Source of the DNA: 2-02-FULL-55-14 sp964581115
Lineage (GTDB): Bacteria > Bacteroidota > Ignavibacteria > UBA10030
DNA: 64,000 nucleotides
Assembly (NCBI GenBank): GCA_964581115.1
Contig: CAZOMY010000002.1
Span: forward strand, 124,001-188,000
Reading direction: 5' to 3'
Made by a program: the position numbers and the translations under genes. The notes under the pieces are model-generated. The model was not told the DNA's origin. It searched no databases and worked only from the letters and a program-made list of their open reading frames with translations. Of the stretch, positions 33,764 to 50,958 are shown one piece after another. Each line of letters begins with the position of its first letter. Positions within the stretch are counted from its first letter, which is position 1.

Positions 33764-33836
33764 ACGTCAGTAGCTCAATTGGTAGAGCAGCGGTCTCCAA
33801 AACCGCAGGTTGGGGGTTCGAGTCCCTCCTGACGTG
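33764..33836 (+). tRNA. tRNA-Trp (anticodon CCA)
   Basis: 73 nt; acceptor ACGTCAG/CTGACGT, D-arm GCTCAATTGGTAGAGC, anticodon stem-loop CGGTCT-CCA-AAACCG, T-arm GGGGG-TTCGAGT-CCCTC, discriminator G. This is the intact copy; its 3' half is repeated twice downstream. Confidence 0.97.
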
Positions 33837-34057
33837 CAAGCGCGAGAGGATCACTTGCGCCGCTTGACCGACGGGCAGGCAAAACCGCAGGTTGGGGGTT
33901 CCCTGCCCGACTGCCGTCAGGCAGGCGGGGAGTCCCTCCTGACGTGCAAGCGCGAGAGGATCACTTGCGCCGCTTGACCGACGGGCAGGCAAAACCGCAG
34001 GTTGGGGGTTCCCTGCCCGACTGCCGTCAGGCAGGCGGGGAGTCCCTCCTGACGTGC
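33799..34057 (+). repeat. Tandem copies of tRNA-Trp 3' half with palindromic T-loop inserts
   Basis: The segment from just after the anticodon (AAAACCGCAGGTTGGGGGTT) through the tRNA 3' end and 44 bp beyond is repeated: copy 0 at 33799-33880 (82 bp, in the real tRNA), copy 1 at 33881-33990 (110 bp) and copy 2 at 33991-34057 (ends at GACGTGC). Copies 1 and 2 carry an identical 28-bp insert (33902-33929 and 34012-34039) between TTC and GA of the T-loop, folding as CCCG-A-CTGCC-GTCA-GGCAG-G-CGGG. 82 + 28 = 110 accounts exactly for the length difference. The copies lack a tRNA 5' half and cannot be tRNA genes. Confidence 0.9.
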
Positions 34058-34095
34058 GGACATCCTCAATATCGACCTTTGTCGAGAACGAACCG

Positions 34096-34278
34096 ATGAA
34101 AGAAAAGATCGTCAACTTCTTCAACGACGTCGCCAAGGAGATGGAAAAAGTGACGTGGCCGACGAAGGCGGAATTGGTGGAGTCCACCCGCATCGTCGTG
34201 GTCGTTTCGCTCGTCATTGCCGTCTTCGCATGGGTCGTCGACCTCGCCGTCAGCGAAGCGTTGAAGGCCATCTTGTGA
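34096..34278 (+). CDS. secE: Preprotein translocase subunit SecE
   Basis: A 60-aa minimal SecE with one C-terminal membrane helix (about 33-55) preceded by the conserved KEMEKVTWPTKAELVESTR amphipathic region that clamps SecY. The ATG at 34096 gives the family-length protein; upstream frame is repeat-derived. It is directly upstream of nusG, as in most bacteria; its TGA overlaps a possible GTG start (34275) of nusG. Confidence 0.95.
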   Translation: MKEKIVNFFNDVAKEMEKVTWPTKAELVESTRIVVVVSLVIAVFAWVVDLAVSEALKAIL

Positions 34279-34295
34279 CCCCCGGAAGCACACTC

Positions 34296-34829
34296 GTGAC
34301 CAAGCGCTGGTATGTCGTCCGGACCTATTCCGGACATGAATCGAAGGTGAAGGCCTACCTGGAGGCCGAGTCGGCCCGATTGGGCCTCAAGGATCGACTG
34401 TCGTCGGTCATGATCCCGGCCGAAAAGGTGGTCGAGGTCAAGGACGGCAAGAAGAAGCACAAGGTGAAGAACTTCTTCCCGGGCTACGTCCTCGTCGAGG
34501 CCATCCTCGACAAGGAGACAGTCCACGTCATTTTGGAAGCGCCGTCAGTGCTCGGCTTCATTCCCGACAAGAACAATCCGGCGCCGTTGCAACCGGATGA
34601 GGTACGACGGCTTGTCGGCAAGATGGAAGAGCGGCAGGAGAAGGAGCTGGTCGAGGTTCCGTTCAAGGTCGGAGACCCGATCAAAGTCACCGAAGGCCCG
34701 TTCAACAACTTCAACGGTTTCGTGCAGGAAGTGAATGCCGAGAAGCTCAAGGTGAAGGTGATGGTGTCGATCTTCGGCCGCAAGACGCCGGTCGAGCTCG
34801 ATTTCTCTCAAGTCGAAATGGAAAAATAA
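34296..34829 (+). CDS. nusG: Transcription antitermination/elongation factor NusG
   Basis: A 177-aa protein with NGN domain (KRWYVVRTYSGHESKVKAYL, about 3-110) and C-terminal KOW domain (VGDPIKVTEGPFNNFNGFVQEV, about 122-177). It binds RNA polymerase across the cleft and links to Rho and the ribosome. The GTG at 34296 puts the start two residues before KRWYVV, as in homologues; a GTG at 34275 overlapping the secE stop would add seven residues and is possible. Confidence 0.95.
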   Translation: MTKRWYVVRTYSGHESKVKAYLEAESARLGLKDRLSSVMIPAEKVVEVKDGKKKHKVKNFFPGYVLVEAILDKETVHVILEAPSVLGFIPDKNNPAPLQPDEVRRLVGKMEERQEKELVEVPFKVGDPIKVTEGPFNNFNGFVQEVNAEKLKVKVMVSIFGRKTPVELDFSQVEMEK

Positions 34830-34844
34830 CGCAGGAACGTCGTC

Positions 34845-35270
34845 ATGGCAAAGAAGATCACCGGCTACATCAAGCTCCAGATCCCCGCCGGCCAGGCGAA
34901 TCCGGCTCCCCCCGTGGGCCCGGCGCTCGGTCAGAAGGGCGTCAATATCATGGAGTTCTGCAAGCAGTTCAACGCGCGCACGAAGGAACAGGCGGGCCTC
35001 ATCATCCCTGTCATCATCACCGTCTTCAGCGACAAGTCGTTCACGTTCATCACGAAGACGCCGCCGGCCGCGACGCTCTTGATCAAGGCCGCCAAGCTCG
35101 AGAAAGGCTCGGGCGAACCCAACCGGAACAAGGTGGGCAAGGTCACGAAGAAGCAGGTGCGGGAGATCGCGACCCTGAAGATGCCGGACCTCAACGCCAA
35201 CGACGTCGAAGCGGCCATGCGGATGGTCGCCGGCACCGCCCGCAGTATGGGCATCACCGTCGAAGAGTAA
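34845..35270 (+). CDS. rplK: 50S ribosomal protein uL11
   Basis: A 141-aa protein, full family length. AKKITGYIKLQIPAGQANPAPPVGPALGQKGVNIMEFCKQFN is the methylated N-terminal domain; the C-terminal rRNA-binding domain ends TARSMGITVEE. It forms the GTPase-associated stalk base. 15 nt after nusG, with GGAAC upstream of the ATG. Confidence 0.98.
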   Translation: MAKKITGYIKLQIPAGQANPAPPVGPALGQKGVNIMEFCKQFNARTKEQAGLIIPVIITVFSDKSFTFITKTPPAATLLIKAAKLEKGSGEPNRNKVGKVTKKQVREIATLKMPDLNANDVEAAMRMVAGTARSMGITVEE

Positions 35271-35286
35271 GTCGGGACGAACGAAC

Positions 35287-35985
35287 ATGAAGAAGCATAG
35301 CAAGCGGTTCAACGCGGCGTCAAAAGAGATCGTCGCTCGCAAGGAATACTCGATCGCAGACGCCGTCGCGCTCGTGAAAAAGTCGGCCACGGCCAAGTTC
35401 CCCGAGGCGGTCGACATCGCCGTCCGACTGGGCGTCGACCCGCGAAAGGCCGACCAAGCTCTCCGCGGGACCGTCGCGCTCCCGCACGGCATCGGCAAGC
35501 AAGTACGCGTGCTTGTCATCGCCAAGCCGCCGAAGGACGAGGAGGCCAGGACGGCCGGCGCCGACCATGTAGGCTACAAGGACTACCTTGAGAAGATCCA
35601 GGGAGGATGGGCGGACGTCGACGTCATCATCGCGACGCCTGACGTCATGGGCGACCTTGGCAAGATGGGCAAGATCCTCGGTCCCCGCGGACTGATGCCG
35701 AATCCGAAGAGCGGCACCGTGACGCTCGACGTCGCGACGGCGGTCAAAGAGATCAAGGCCGGCAAGATCGAATTCAGGGTCGACAAGGCCGGCATCGTGC
35801 ACGCGACGGTCGGCAAGGCGAATTTCGAGGCCGAGAAGCTTGTCGACAACGTTAACGCATTCCTGGCCACGATCACGCGCTTGAAGCCCTCGACGGCCAA
35901 GGGCGTGTATGTCAAGAGCATTGCGCTTTCGACGACGATGGGCCCGGGCGTGCATGTCGACCGCGCCGCCGCGGGCGTTCACTGA
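35287..35985 (+). CDS. rplA: 50S ribosomal protein uL1
   Basis: A 232-aa L1-stalk protein with DPRKADQALRGTVALPHGIGK and the signature ILGPRGLMPNPKSGTVT. L1 commonly represses its own operon by binding rplK-rplA mRNA. 16 nt after rplK. Confidence 0.98.
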   Translation: MKKHSKRFNAASKEIVARKEYSIADAVALVKKSATAKFPEAVDIAVRLGVDPRKADQALRGTVALPHGIGKQVRVLVIAKPPKDEEARTAGADHVGYKDYLEKIQGGWADVDVIIATPDVMGDLGKMGKILGPRGLMPNPKSGTVTLDVATAVKEIKAGKIEFRVDKAGIVHATVGKANFEAEKLVDNVNAFLATITRLKPSTAKGVYVKSIALSTTMGPGVHVDRAAAGVH

Positions 35986-36130
35986 GCTAATCAGTTTCGC
36001 GCGGCGAACGCGGCGAGAGCAGCGAACGCGGCGCCAGAAGAATTGCATCTCATTCACGTTGCGACCGCCGCTCACGCTGTGGCCGCGGCGCGAAATGATC
36101 CAAAAAGTATACGCACTCTTCACCGCTTCT

Positions 36131-36197
36131 GACCCGGTCCCCTGACACCGCCGGAGTTCCTTGACGGGGTGGCGGAGCAGGATCGCTTCTCCGGGTC
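36131..36197 (+). promoter_or_regulatory. L10-type leader (ribosomal protein autoregulatory RNA)
   Basis: In the 235-bp rplA-rplJ spacer, GACCCGG (36131-36137) pairs with CCGGGTC (36191-36197), enclosing a second stem CCGCC (36148-36152) / GGCGG (36171-36175) with asymmetric internal loops, ending 23 nt before the rplJ ATG. Position and nested-stem layout match leaders bound by L10-(L12)4. No clear promoter is visible in the spacer. Confidence 0.65.
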
Positions 36198-36220
36198 GCA
36201 ACAGCAACACTGAGGACCAC

Positions 36221-36745
36221 ATGAAACGCAGCGAGAAAGACGCGATCATCGACGAGATGGTCGAGCGGGTCTCGGCGACGACGGCGATGTACTTTGCCGA
36301 CTTCTCCGGACTCACGGTTGCAGACGAGACCGAACTGCGCCGGGAGTTTCGGAAGGCTGGCGTGCAATACACTGTCGTCAAGAACACGCTGATCCGCAAG
36401 GCCTTGGAGCGCGTCACCGGCTACGACAAGGTGTATGACTACCTCGTCGGACCGACCGGTGTGGCGTTCTGCGGAGAAGACATCTCTGCCCCGGCGAAGA
36501 TCATCAAGAAGTTCAGCGAGAAGGCGGGTAAGTTGAAGCTGAAGGCGGCCGTCCTGGAAAAGGTCGTCTACGATGGCAAGGCCATCGACCAGCTTGCGCA
36601 GATCCCGTCGCGCAAAGAGCTCATGGCGAGCGTTGTCGGAAGTCTGCAGGCGCCGGTCCAGGGCGTCGTCGGCGCGATCAACGCCGTCGCTCGCGACCTG
36701 GTGAGCGTCATCGATCAGATCGCCGAGAAGAAAAAGGCCGCCTGA
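36221..36745 (+). CDS. rplJ: 50S ribosomal protein uL10
   Basis: A 174-aa stalk protein: MKRSEKDAIIDEMVERVSATTAMYFADFSGLTV is the rRNA-binding start and the C-terminal helix (VISVIDQIAEKKKA-like) carries L7/L12 dimers. The ATG at 36221 is preceded by GAGGAC; the frame is open upstream through the leader but lacks family sequence. Confidence 0.97.
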   Translation: MKRSEKDAIIDEMVERVSATTAMYFADFSGLTVADETELRREFRKAGVQYTVVKNTLIRKALERVTGYDKVYDYLVGPTGVAFCGEDISAPAKIIKKFSEKAGKLKLKAAVLEKVVYDGKAIDQLAQIPSRKELMASVVGSLQAPVQGVVGAINAVARDLVSVIDQIAEKKKAA

Positions 36746-36791
36746 GCTGCGCACCATCCTTACGACACTATCTATTCACAGGAGAAACACC

Positions 36792-37175
36792 ATGTCTGCA
36801 GTTGCCGAGATCGTCGAAAAGATCGAAAAGCTGACCTTGCTCGAGGCCGTCGAGCTGAAGAAGGCCCTCGAGGACAAGTTCGGCGTGACCGCCGCCGCCC
36901 CGATGATGATGGGCGCCATGATGCCGGCCGCCGGTGCCGCGGCCGCTCCCGCCGCCGAAGAAAAGACGGAGTTTACCGTCGAGCTCAAGGATGGAGGAGC
37001 CCAGAAGATCAATGTCATCAAGGTCGTCCGTGCGGCCACGGGTCTGGGCCTCAAAGAGGCGAAGGACCTGGTCGACGGCGCACCGAAGGTTGTGAAAGAA
37101 GGTCTGAACAAGGACGAAGCCGAGAAGCTGAAGAAGGAGCTCGAAGAGGCCGGCGCGAAAGTCGAACTGAAGTAA
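36792..37175 (+). CDS. rplL: 50S ribosomal protein bL12
   Basis: A 127-aa protein: N-terminal dimerisation helices (to about 35), an Ala/Met/Pro hinge (MMMGAMMPAAGAAAAPAAEE) and the globular C-terminal domain with the factor-binding IKVVRAATGLGLKEAKDLVD. SD AGGAGAAACACC precedes the ATG. Confidence 0.98.
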   Translation: MSAVAEIVEKIEKLTLLEAVELKKALEDKFGVTAAAPMMMGAMMPAAGAAAAPAAEEKTEFTVELKDGGAQKINVIKVVRAATGLGLKEAKDLVDGAPKVVKEGLNKDEAEKLKKELEEAGAKVELK

Positions 37176-37243
37176 CTCGACCGCGGCCCCCGAAACACGC
37201 TCGGAGCCGCACGTCCACAGGCGGTGAGCCGGTGGTTCCGTCG

Positions 37244-37308
37244 CTCCCTCGCAAATCGAGGGGGTCCCGGACCATCGGCTCTCCCCATATTCAGGGGGCT
37301 TACGCCCC
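37244..37308 (+). promoter_or_regulatory. Paired hairpins in the rplL-rpoB spacer
   Basis: Within the 163-bp spacer, stem CTCCCTCG/CGAGGGGG (37244-37264, 5-nt loop) is followed by GGGGC-TTAC-GCCCC (37295-37308). Neither has a T-run, so they look like an attenuator or RNA-processing site as found at this place in other bacteria rather than a full terminator. Confidence 0.45.
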
Positions 37309-37338
37309 GCGATCACGTTCCCCGAAAGAGAGGATACG

Positions 37339-41115
<3,777 letters not shown>

Positions 41116-41169
41116 CCGTTGCCGAACCCCGCGTGAAGGAACCCAACATCGAGAGAATCGGAGGCATCC

Positions 41170-45474
<4,305 letters not shown>

Positions 45475-45490
45475 TGCCTGGCGAGGCCTA

Positions 45491-45519
45491 TTGACAGACA
45501 CAGAAAAACATCGTATCTT
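45491..45519 (+). promoter_or_regulatory. Strong sigma70-like promoter of the rpsL-rpsG-fusA-tuf unit
   Basis: TTGACA (45491-45496), exactly 17 nt, TATCTT (45514-45519), just downstream of rpoC, followed by AT-rich AAAAGGCTATTTTTTAAC. Expected transcript start is about 45526, leaving a leader of about 35 nt before the TTG start of rpsL. Confidence 0.85.
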
Positions 45520-45559
45520 AAAAGGCTATTTTTTAACGCACCATTTGGAGCGCTGAGCG

Positions 45560-45931
45560 TTGCCGACGATCAATCAGCTGGTTCGCAAAGGTCGCGAAGT
45601 CACGGCCTACAAAAGCAAGTCCCCGGCGCTGCAGGGAAGTCCCCTGAAGCGAGGGGTTTGCACGCGCGTCTACACCACTACTCCGAAGAAACCGAATTCG
45701 GCCCTCCGGAAGGTGGCCCGCGTGCGCTTGTCGAACCAGATCGAAGTGACGGCGTATATCCCCGGCGAGGGGCATAACCTGCAGGAGCACTCGATCGTCA
45801 TGATCCGCGGTGGTCGCGTCAAGGACCTTCCGGGCGTTCGGTATCACATCGTCCGCGGCACGCTCGATACGCAAGGAGTGCAGGACCGCAAACAGGCCCG
45901 ATCGAAGTACGGCGCCAAGAGGCCCAAGTAA
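45560..45931 (+). CDS. rpsL: 30S ribosomal protein uS12
   Basis: A 123-aa decoding-centre protein: PTINQLVRKGR start, TTPKKPNSALRKVARVRL (streptomycin-site Lys-Lys-Pro-Asn unchanged, so no resistance mutation there), and IPGEGHNLQEHS. The start codon is TTG at 45560 with GGAG nine nt upstream; no ATG fits. Confidence 0.97.
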   Translation: MPTINQLVRKGREVTAYKSKSPALQGSPLKRGVCTRVYTTTPKKPNSALRKVARVRLSNQIEVTAYIPGEGHNLQEHSIVMIRGGRVKDLPGVRYHIVRGTLDTQGVQDRKQARSKYGAKRPK

Positions 45932-45937
45932 GCTGCC

Positions 45938-46408
45938 ATGAGAAAGAAACGCTCTACCCGACGCCGCATCGCTCCCGACCCGAAGTTCAATGATGTGCTG
46001 GTCGCGCGATTCATCAATAACATCCTGAAGGACGGCAGAAAAGCCACAGCCCGGGGCATTGTGTATGACGCTCTGGAGATGATCGGCACGAAGACCGAAA
46101 AGAACCCGGTCGATGTCTTTCGCAAGGCTGTCGAGAACGCTTCGCCCCTCATTGAGGTGCGTGCCCGACGCGTGGGCGGCGCCACCTATCAGGTCCCAAC
46201 AGAAGTTCGCCCCGAGCGGCGAACCGCTCTTGCTATCCGCTGGCTGATCAGTAACGCCACAGAACGCTCGGAAGGGAAGTCGATGTCGCAGAAGCTTGCG
46301 GCCGAACTCCTCGCGGCCTCCGCGGGAGACGGTGGCGCCATCAAGAAGAAGGATGACGTCCATCGCATGGCCGAGGCCAACAGAGCTTTTGCGCATTTCC
46401 GCTGGTAA
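45938..46408 (+). CDS. rpsG: 30S ribosomal protein uS7
   Basis: A 156-aa 3'-domain assembly protein: RKKRSTRRRIAPDPKFND start, then GRKATARGIVYDALEMI, ending RMAEANRAFAHFRW. 6 nt after rpsL; in other bacteria S7 represses this operon. Confidence 0.98.
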   Translation: MRKKRSTRRRIAPDPKFNDVLVARFINNILKDGRKATARGIVYDALEMIGTKTEKNPVDVFRKAVENASPLIEVRARRVGGATYQVPTEVRPERRTALAIRWLISNATERSEGKSMSQKLAAELLAASAGDGGAIKKKDDVHRMAEANRAFAHFRW

Positions 46409-46492
46409 GCTGCATCCGGTCGACAACTGAAGGATCTTGTTCTGCAGGCGACGCCCGCCCGACGGGGGTGTGGTGTCCTGCATCGGAGTCGT

Positions 46493-48595
46493 ATGCCCAG
46501 AGAGTATAGTCTCGAGAAGACACGGAATTTCGGCATCATGGCGCACATTGATGCCGGAAAGACGACCACGACGGAACGCATCCTGTTCTACACGGGAAAG
46601 CTGCATCGTCTCGGCGAAGTGCACGACGGCGCGGCGACCATGGACTGGATGGAGCAGGAGAAGGAGCGGGGCATCACGATCACGAGCGCCTCCACCACCT
46701 GCTTCTGGCGGAACAACCGTCTCAACATCATCGATACGCCGGGTCACGTCGACTTCACCATCGAAGTGGAGCGGTCGCTCCGCGTTTTGGACGGTGCCGT
46801 GGCCCTCTTTTGCTCCGTCGGCGGCGTCGAGCCCCAGTCGGAGACCGTCTGGCGTCAGGCCGACAAGTACGGCGTACCCCGGATCGCATTCGTCAACAAG
46901 ATGGACCGGGCCGGCGCTGATTTTCTGGGCGTTGTGGAGATGATGAAGGCGCGCCTGGGCGCGAATGCTGTGCCACTGCAGATCCCCGTCGGCGAGGGAG
47001 ACCTCTTTGCGGGCATCATCGATCTGATCACGATGAAGGCCCACATGTATCATGAGGACAGCCAGGGGATGACCTGGGACGAGATCGAGATCCCCGAGTC
47101 GCTCAAAGCCAAGGCGAACGAGTACCGGATCAAGATGCTCGAGGCGGTTGCCAGCGAGGACGATTCCCTGCTCGAGAAGTATCTCGAGGGCAAAGAGATC
47201 GCTCCCGAAGAGATCCGGGCCGTCCTCCGACGCGCGACCCTGAAGGTCACGATCATCCCCGTCATGCTGGGATCCTCCTTCAAGAACAAGGGTGTCCAGA
47301 TGCTTCTGGATGCCGTCGTGGACTTCCTGCCGGCGCCGACCGACATCAACAACGGGGTGATCCACGGTCACCATCCGCATCGGGGCGACGACGTCGTCCG
47401 CAAGATGTCGGACAGCGAGAAGTTCACGGCGCTGGCGTTCAAGATCATGAGCGACCCCTTCGTCGGGCGGCTGACATATTTCCGGGTCTACTCGGGCAAA
47501 CTGTCGGCCGGCTCGTACGTGTACAATGCTACGTCGGAGAAGAAGGAACGTATCGCGCGCATCCTGCGGATGCACGCCAACCATCGTGAAGAAGTGTCGG
47601 AGGCCTTCACCGGCGACATCGTGGCGGCCATCGGTCTGAAGAACACGCGTACGGGCGACACGCTCGCCGACGAGGGTGATCCGATCATCCTCGAACGGAT
47701 GGAGTTCCCCGACCCGGTGATCGATGTTGCGATCGAGCCGAAGACGAAGGGCGACCTCGAAAAGATGGGAGAGGCCCTTCAGCGGTTAGCCGAAGAGGAC
47801 CCGACCTTCCGGGTCTCGACGAACGAGGAGACGGGGCAGACGATCATCAGCGGCATGGGCGAACTGCACCTCGAGATCATCGTCGACCGCATGAAGCGTG
47901 AGTTCAAGGTCGAAGCGAACGTCGGCAAGCCTCAGGTCGCTTACAAGGAGAGTCTTACCAAGAAGGTCACCGCCGAGGGCAAGTTTGTCCGTCAGAGCGG
48001 CGGCCGCGGCCAGTACGGCCATGTCTGGCTCGAGATCGAGCCGAACGAGAAGGGGAAGGGCTTCATCTTCGAAAATGCCATCATCGGCGGCACGGTTCCC
48101 AAGGAGTACATCAGGCCGGTCGAGCAGGGCATCATGGAAGCCATGCGCAACGGCGTTCTCGCCGGCTATCCGGTCGAGGACGTGAAGGTGAAGCTGTTCG
48201 ACGGTTCGTTCCATCCGGTCGACTCGAACGAGATGGCGTTCAAGATCGCCGGGTCGATGGGCTTCAAGGAGGGTGCGCGGAAGGCCGGCGCCGTTCTGCT
48301 GGAGCCGATCATGTCGGTCGAAGTGGTGACGCCCGAAGAATACCTGGGCGACGTCATGGGCGACCTCAATTCGCGCCGCGGGCGTATCGAGGGTATGACC
48401 CCCCGCAAGGATGCCCAGGTGGTGAAAGCGTACGTGCCGTTGTCCGAGATGTTCGGCTACGCCACGTCGATGCGGTCGATGACGCAGGGCCGCGCGCTGT
48501 ACTCGATGCACTTCTCGCACTATGAACAGGTCCCGAAGAACATCGCCGACCAGATCGTGGAGAAGGTGAAGGGTAAGGACGCCGTCAAAGCCTGA
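46493..48595 (+). CDS. fusA: Elongation factor G
   Basis: A 700-aa translocation GTPase: P-loop AHIDAGKTTTTERILFYTG, switch II DTPGHVDF, and NKMDRAGAD for guanine specificity, then domains II-V including GGRGQYGHVW in domain IV and FGYATSMRSMTQGR near the end. ATG at 46493 after an 84-bp spacer from rpsG. Confidence 0.98.
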   Translation: MPREYSLEKTRNFGIMAHIDAGKTTTTERILFYTGKLHRLGEVHDGAATMDWMEQEKERGITITSASTTCFWRNNRLNIIDTPGHVDFTIEVERSLRVLDGAVALFCSVGGVEPQSETVWRQADKYGVPRIAFVNKMDRAGADFLGVVEMMKARLGANAVPLQIPVGEGDLFAGIIDLITMKAHMYHEDSQGMTWDEIEIPESLKAKANEYRIKMLEAVASEDDSLLEKYLEGKEIAPEEIRAVLRRATLKVTIIPVMLGSSFKNKGVQMLLDAVVDFLPAPTDINNGVIHGHHPHRGDDVVRKMSDSEKFTALAFKIMSDPFVGRLTYFRVYSGKLSAGSYVYNATSEKKERIARILRMHANHREEVSEAFTGDIVAAIGLKNTRTGDTLADEGDPIILERMEFPDPVIDVAIEPKTKGDLEKMGEALQRLAEEDPTFRVSTNEETGQTIISGMGELHLEIIVDRMKREFKVEANVGKPQVAYKESLTKKVTAEGKFVRQSGGRGQYGHVWLEIEPNEKGKGFIFENAIIGGTVPKEYIRPVEQGIMEAMRNGVLAGYPVEDVKVKLFDGSFHPVDSNEMAFKIAGSMGFKEGARKAGAVLLEPIMSVEVVTPEEYLGDVMGDLNSRRGRIEGMTPRKDAQVVKAYVPLSEMFGYATSMRSMTQGRALYSMHFSHYEQVPKNIADQIVEKVKGKDAVKA

Positions 48596-48642
48596 TCGAA
48601 CGTGAACGACAACCGAATCTGATCAACTCAAGGAGATCTCCA

Positions 48643-49854
<1,212 letters not shown>

Positions 49855-49867
49855 TCATCGCAGACGA

Positions 49868-49906
49868 GTCCCGCCGGGCCGGACGACATCCCGGGCCGGC
49901 GGGGAC
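49868..49906 (+). promoter_or_regulatory. GC-rich hairpin between tuf and rpsJ
   Basis: CCCGCCGG (49870-49877) pairs with CCGGCGGG (49896-49903), with further inner CC/GG pairing around a 7-11 nt loop. There is no T-run. It may cause partial termination or mRNA processing at the boundary of the tuf and S10 units. Confidence 0.5.
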
Positions 49907-49930
49907 GTCTCAACCACACGAGGACGCACC

Positions 49931-50239
49931 GTGGCAGGCCAGAAGATCCGGATCAAGCTGAAATCCTTCGATCACAATCTGATCGACAAGTCGGCGGAAA
50001 AGATCATCAAGACCGTTCGGCAGACCGGGGCCATCGTCTCGGGACCGATCCCGCTGCCGACGAAGCGCAGCGTGTATACGGTCAACCGCTCGCCGCACGT
50101 CGACAAGAAGTCGCGGGAGCAGTTCGAGACGAGGTCGCACAAGCGCCTCATCGACATCCTCAATTCGACGAGCAAGACCGTCGACTCGCTGATGAAGCTG
50201 GAGTTGCCGGCGGGCGTCGACGTGGAGATCAAGGTCTGA
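49931..50239 (+). CDS. rpsJ: 30S ribosomal protein uS10
   Basis: A 102-aa protein: QKIRIKLKSFDHNLIDKSAEKI, SGPIPLPTKR and HVDKKSREQFE mark S10, also the NusE antitermination subunit. GTG start at 49931 with GAGGA upstream. First gene of the S10 operon. Confidence 0.98.
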   Translation: MAGQKIRIKLKSFDHNLIDKSAEKIIKTVRQTGAIVSGPIPLPTKRSVYTVNRSPHVDKKSREQFETRSHKRLIDILNSTSKTVDSLMKLELPAGVDVEIKV

Positions 50240-50314
50240 CCGGCGCCGGTCACCAGAGGACGATGAACCGTCCCGGCGGCGCTAGGACCGACGGGCAGCG
50301 AAAGGAAACCATCC

Positions 50315-50941
50315 GTGAGCGGCATTCTCGGTAAAAAACTTGGCATGACGAGCATCTTCAGTGACAGCGGGGAAGCGATCCCCTGCACGATCATTGAAGC
50401 CGGCCCGTGCTTCGTCACGCAGGTGAAAACGAAGGACAAGGACGGCTACGACGCCGTGCAGCTCGGGTTCGATGAGAAGCCGGATCGTCTCGTGTCGAAG
50501 CCGATGAAGGGCCAATTCGTGCGCGCGAAGACGAAGGCGCTGCGCTGGCTCCGCGAGTTCCGTGAGGTGAACGGATTTCCGCGCGAGTTGGGCGCGGAAG
50601 TGCGCGTTGACATCTTCGCACAGGGCGACGTCGTGGACGTCCGCGGCCGTTCAAAGGGCCGGGGCTTCCAAGGCGTCGTCAAGCGGCACCACTTCGGCGG
50701 CGTCGGCCATACGACGCACGGCGCGTCGGACCGTGTGCGCGCCCCCGGCTCGATCGGCGCTTCATCGTATCCGTCGCGCGTGTTCAAGGGCATGCGCATG
50801 GCGGGCCGCATGGGGCACGAGCAGGTGACGGTCAAGAACCTCCAGATCCTGCGGGTCATCCCGGAATCCAACATCCTGATCATCAAGGGCTCGATCCCCG
50901 GCGCCATCAACGGGTACGTCGAGGTCGTGAAGGCCAACTGA
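50315..50941 (+). CDS. rplC: 50S ribosomal protein uL3
   Basis: A 208-aa protein: SGILGKKLGMTSIF start, then RSKGRGFQGVVKRHHFGG and GRMGHEQVTVKNL, the methylated-Gln region of L3. GTG start at 50315 with AAAGGAA upstream. Confidence 0.98.
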   Translation: MSGILGKKLGMTSIFSDSGEAIPCTIIEAGPCFVTQVKTKDKDGYDAVQLGFDEKPDRLVSKPMKGQFVRAKTKALRWLREFREVNGFPRELGAEVRVDIFAQGDVVDVRGRSKGRGFQGVVKRHHFGGVGHTTHGASDRVRAPGSIGASSYPSRVFKGMRMAGRMGHEQVTVKNLQILRVIPESNILIIKGSIPGAINGYVEVVKAN

Positions 50942-50958
50942 GCCCGGCGAGGAATGCG

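Noticed and set aside
33881..34057. Two additional tRNA-Trp genes
   Set aside because: Only 3' halves are present, with no acceptor 5' strand, D-arm or anticodon, and the T-loop is interrupted.
33681..34526. 281-codon minus-strand frame over the tRNA-Trp repeats, secE and nusG
   Set aside because: It is antisense to a tRNA and two certain genes; the apparent internal protein repeats mirror the DNA repeat.
36098..36116. TATACG at about 36113 as a rplJ promoter -10
   Set aside because: No matching -35 at acceptable spacing; the L10-type leader could equally be transcribed from upstream.
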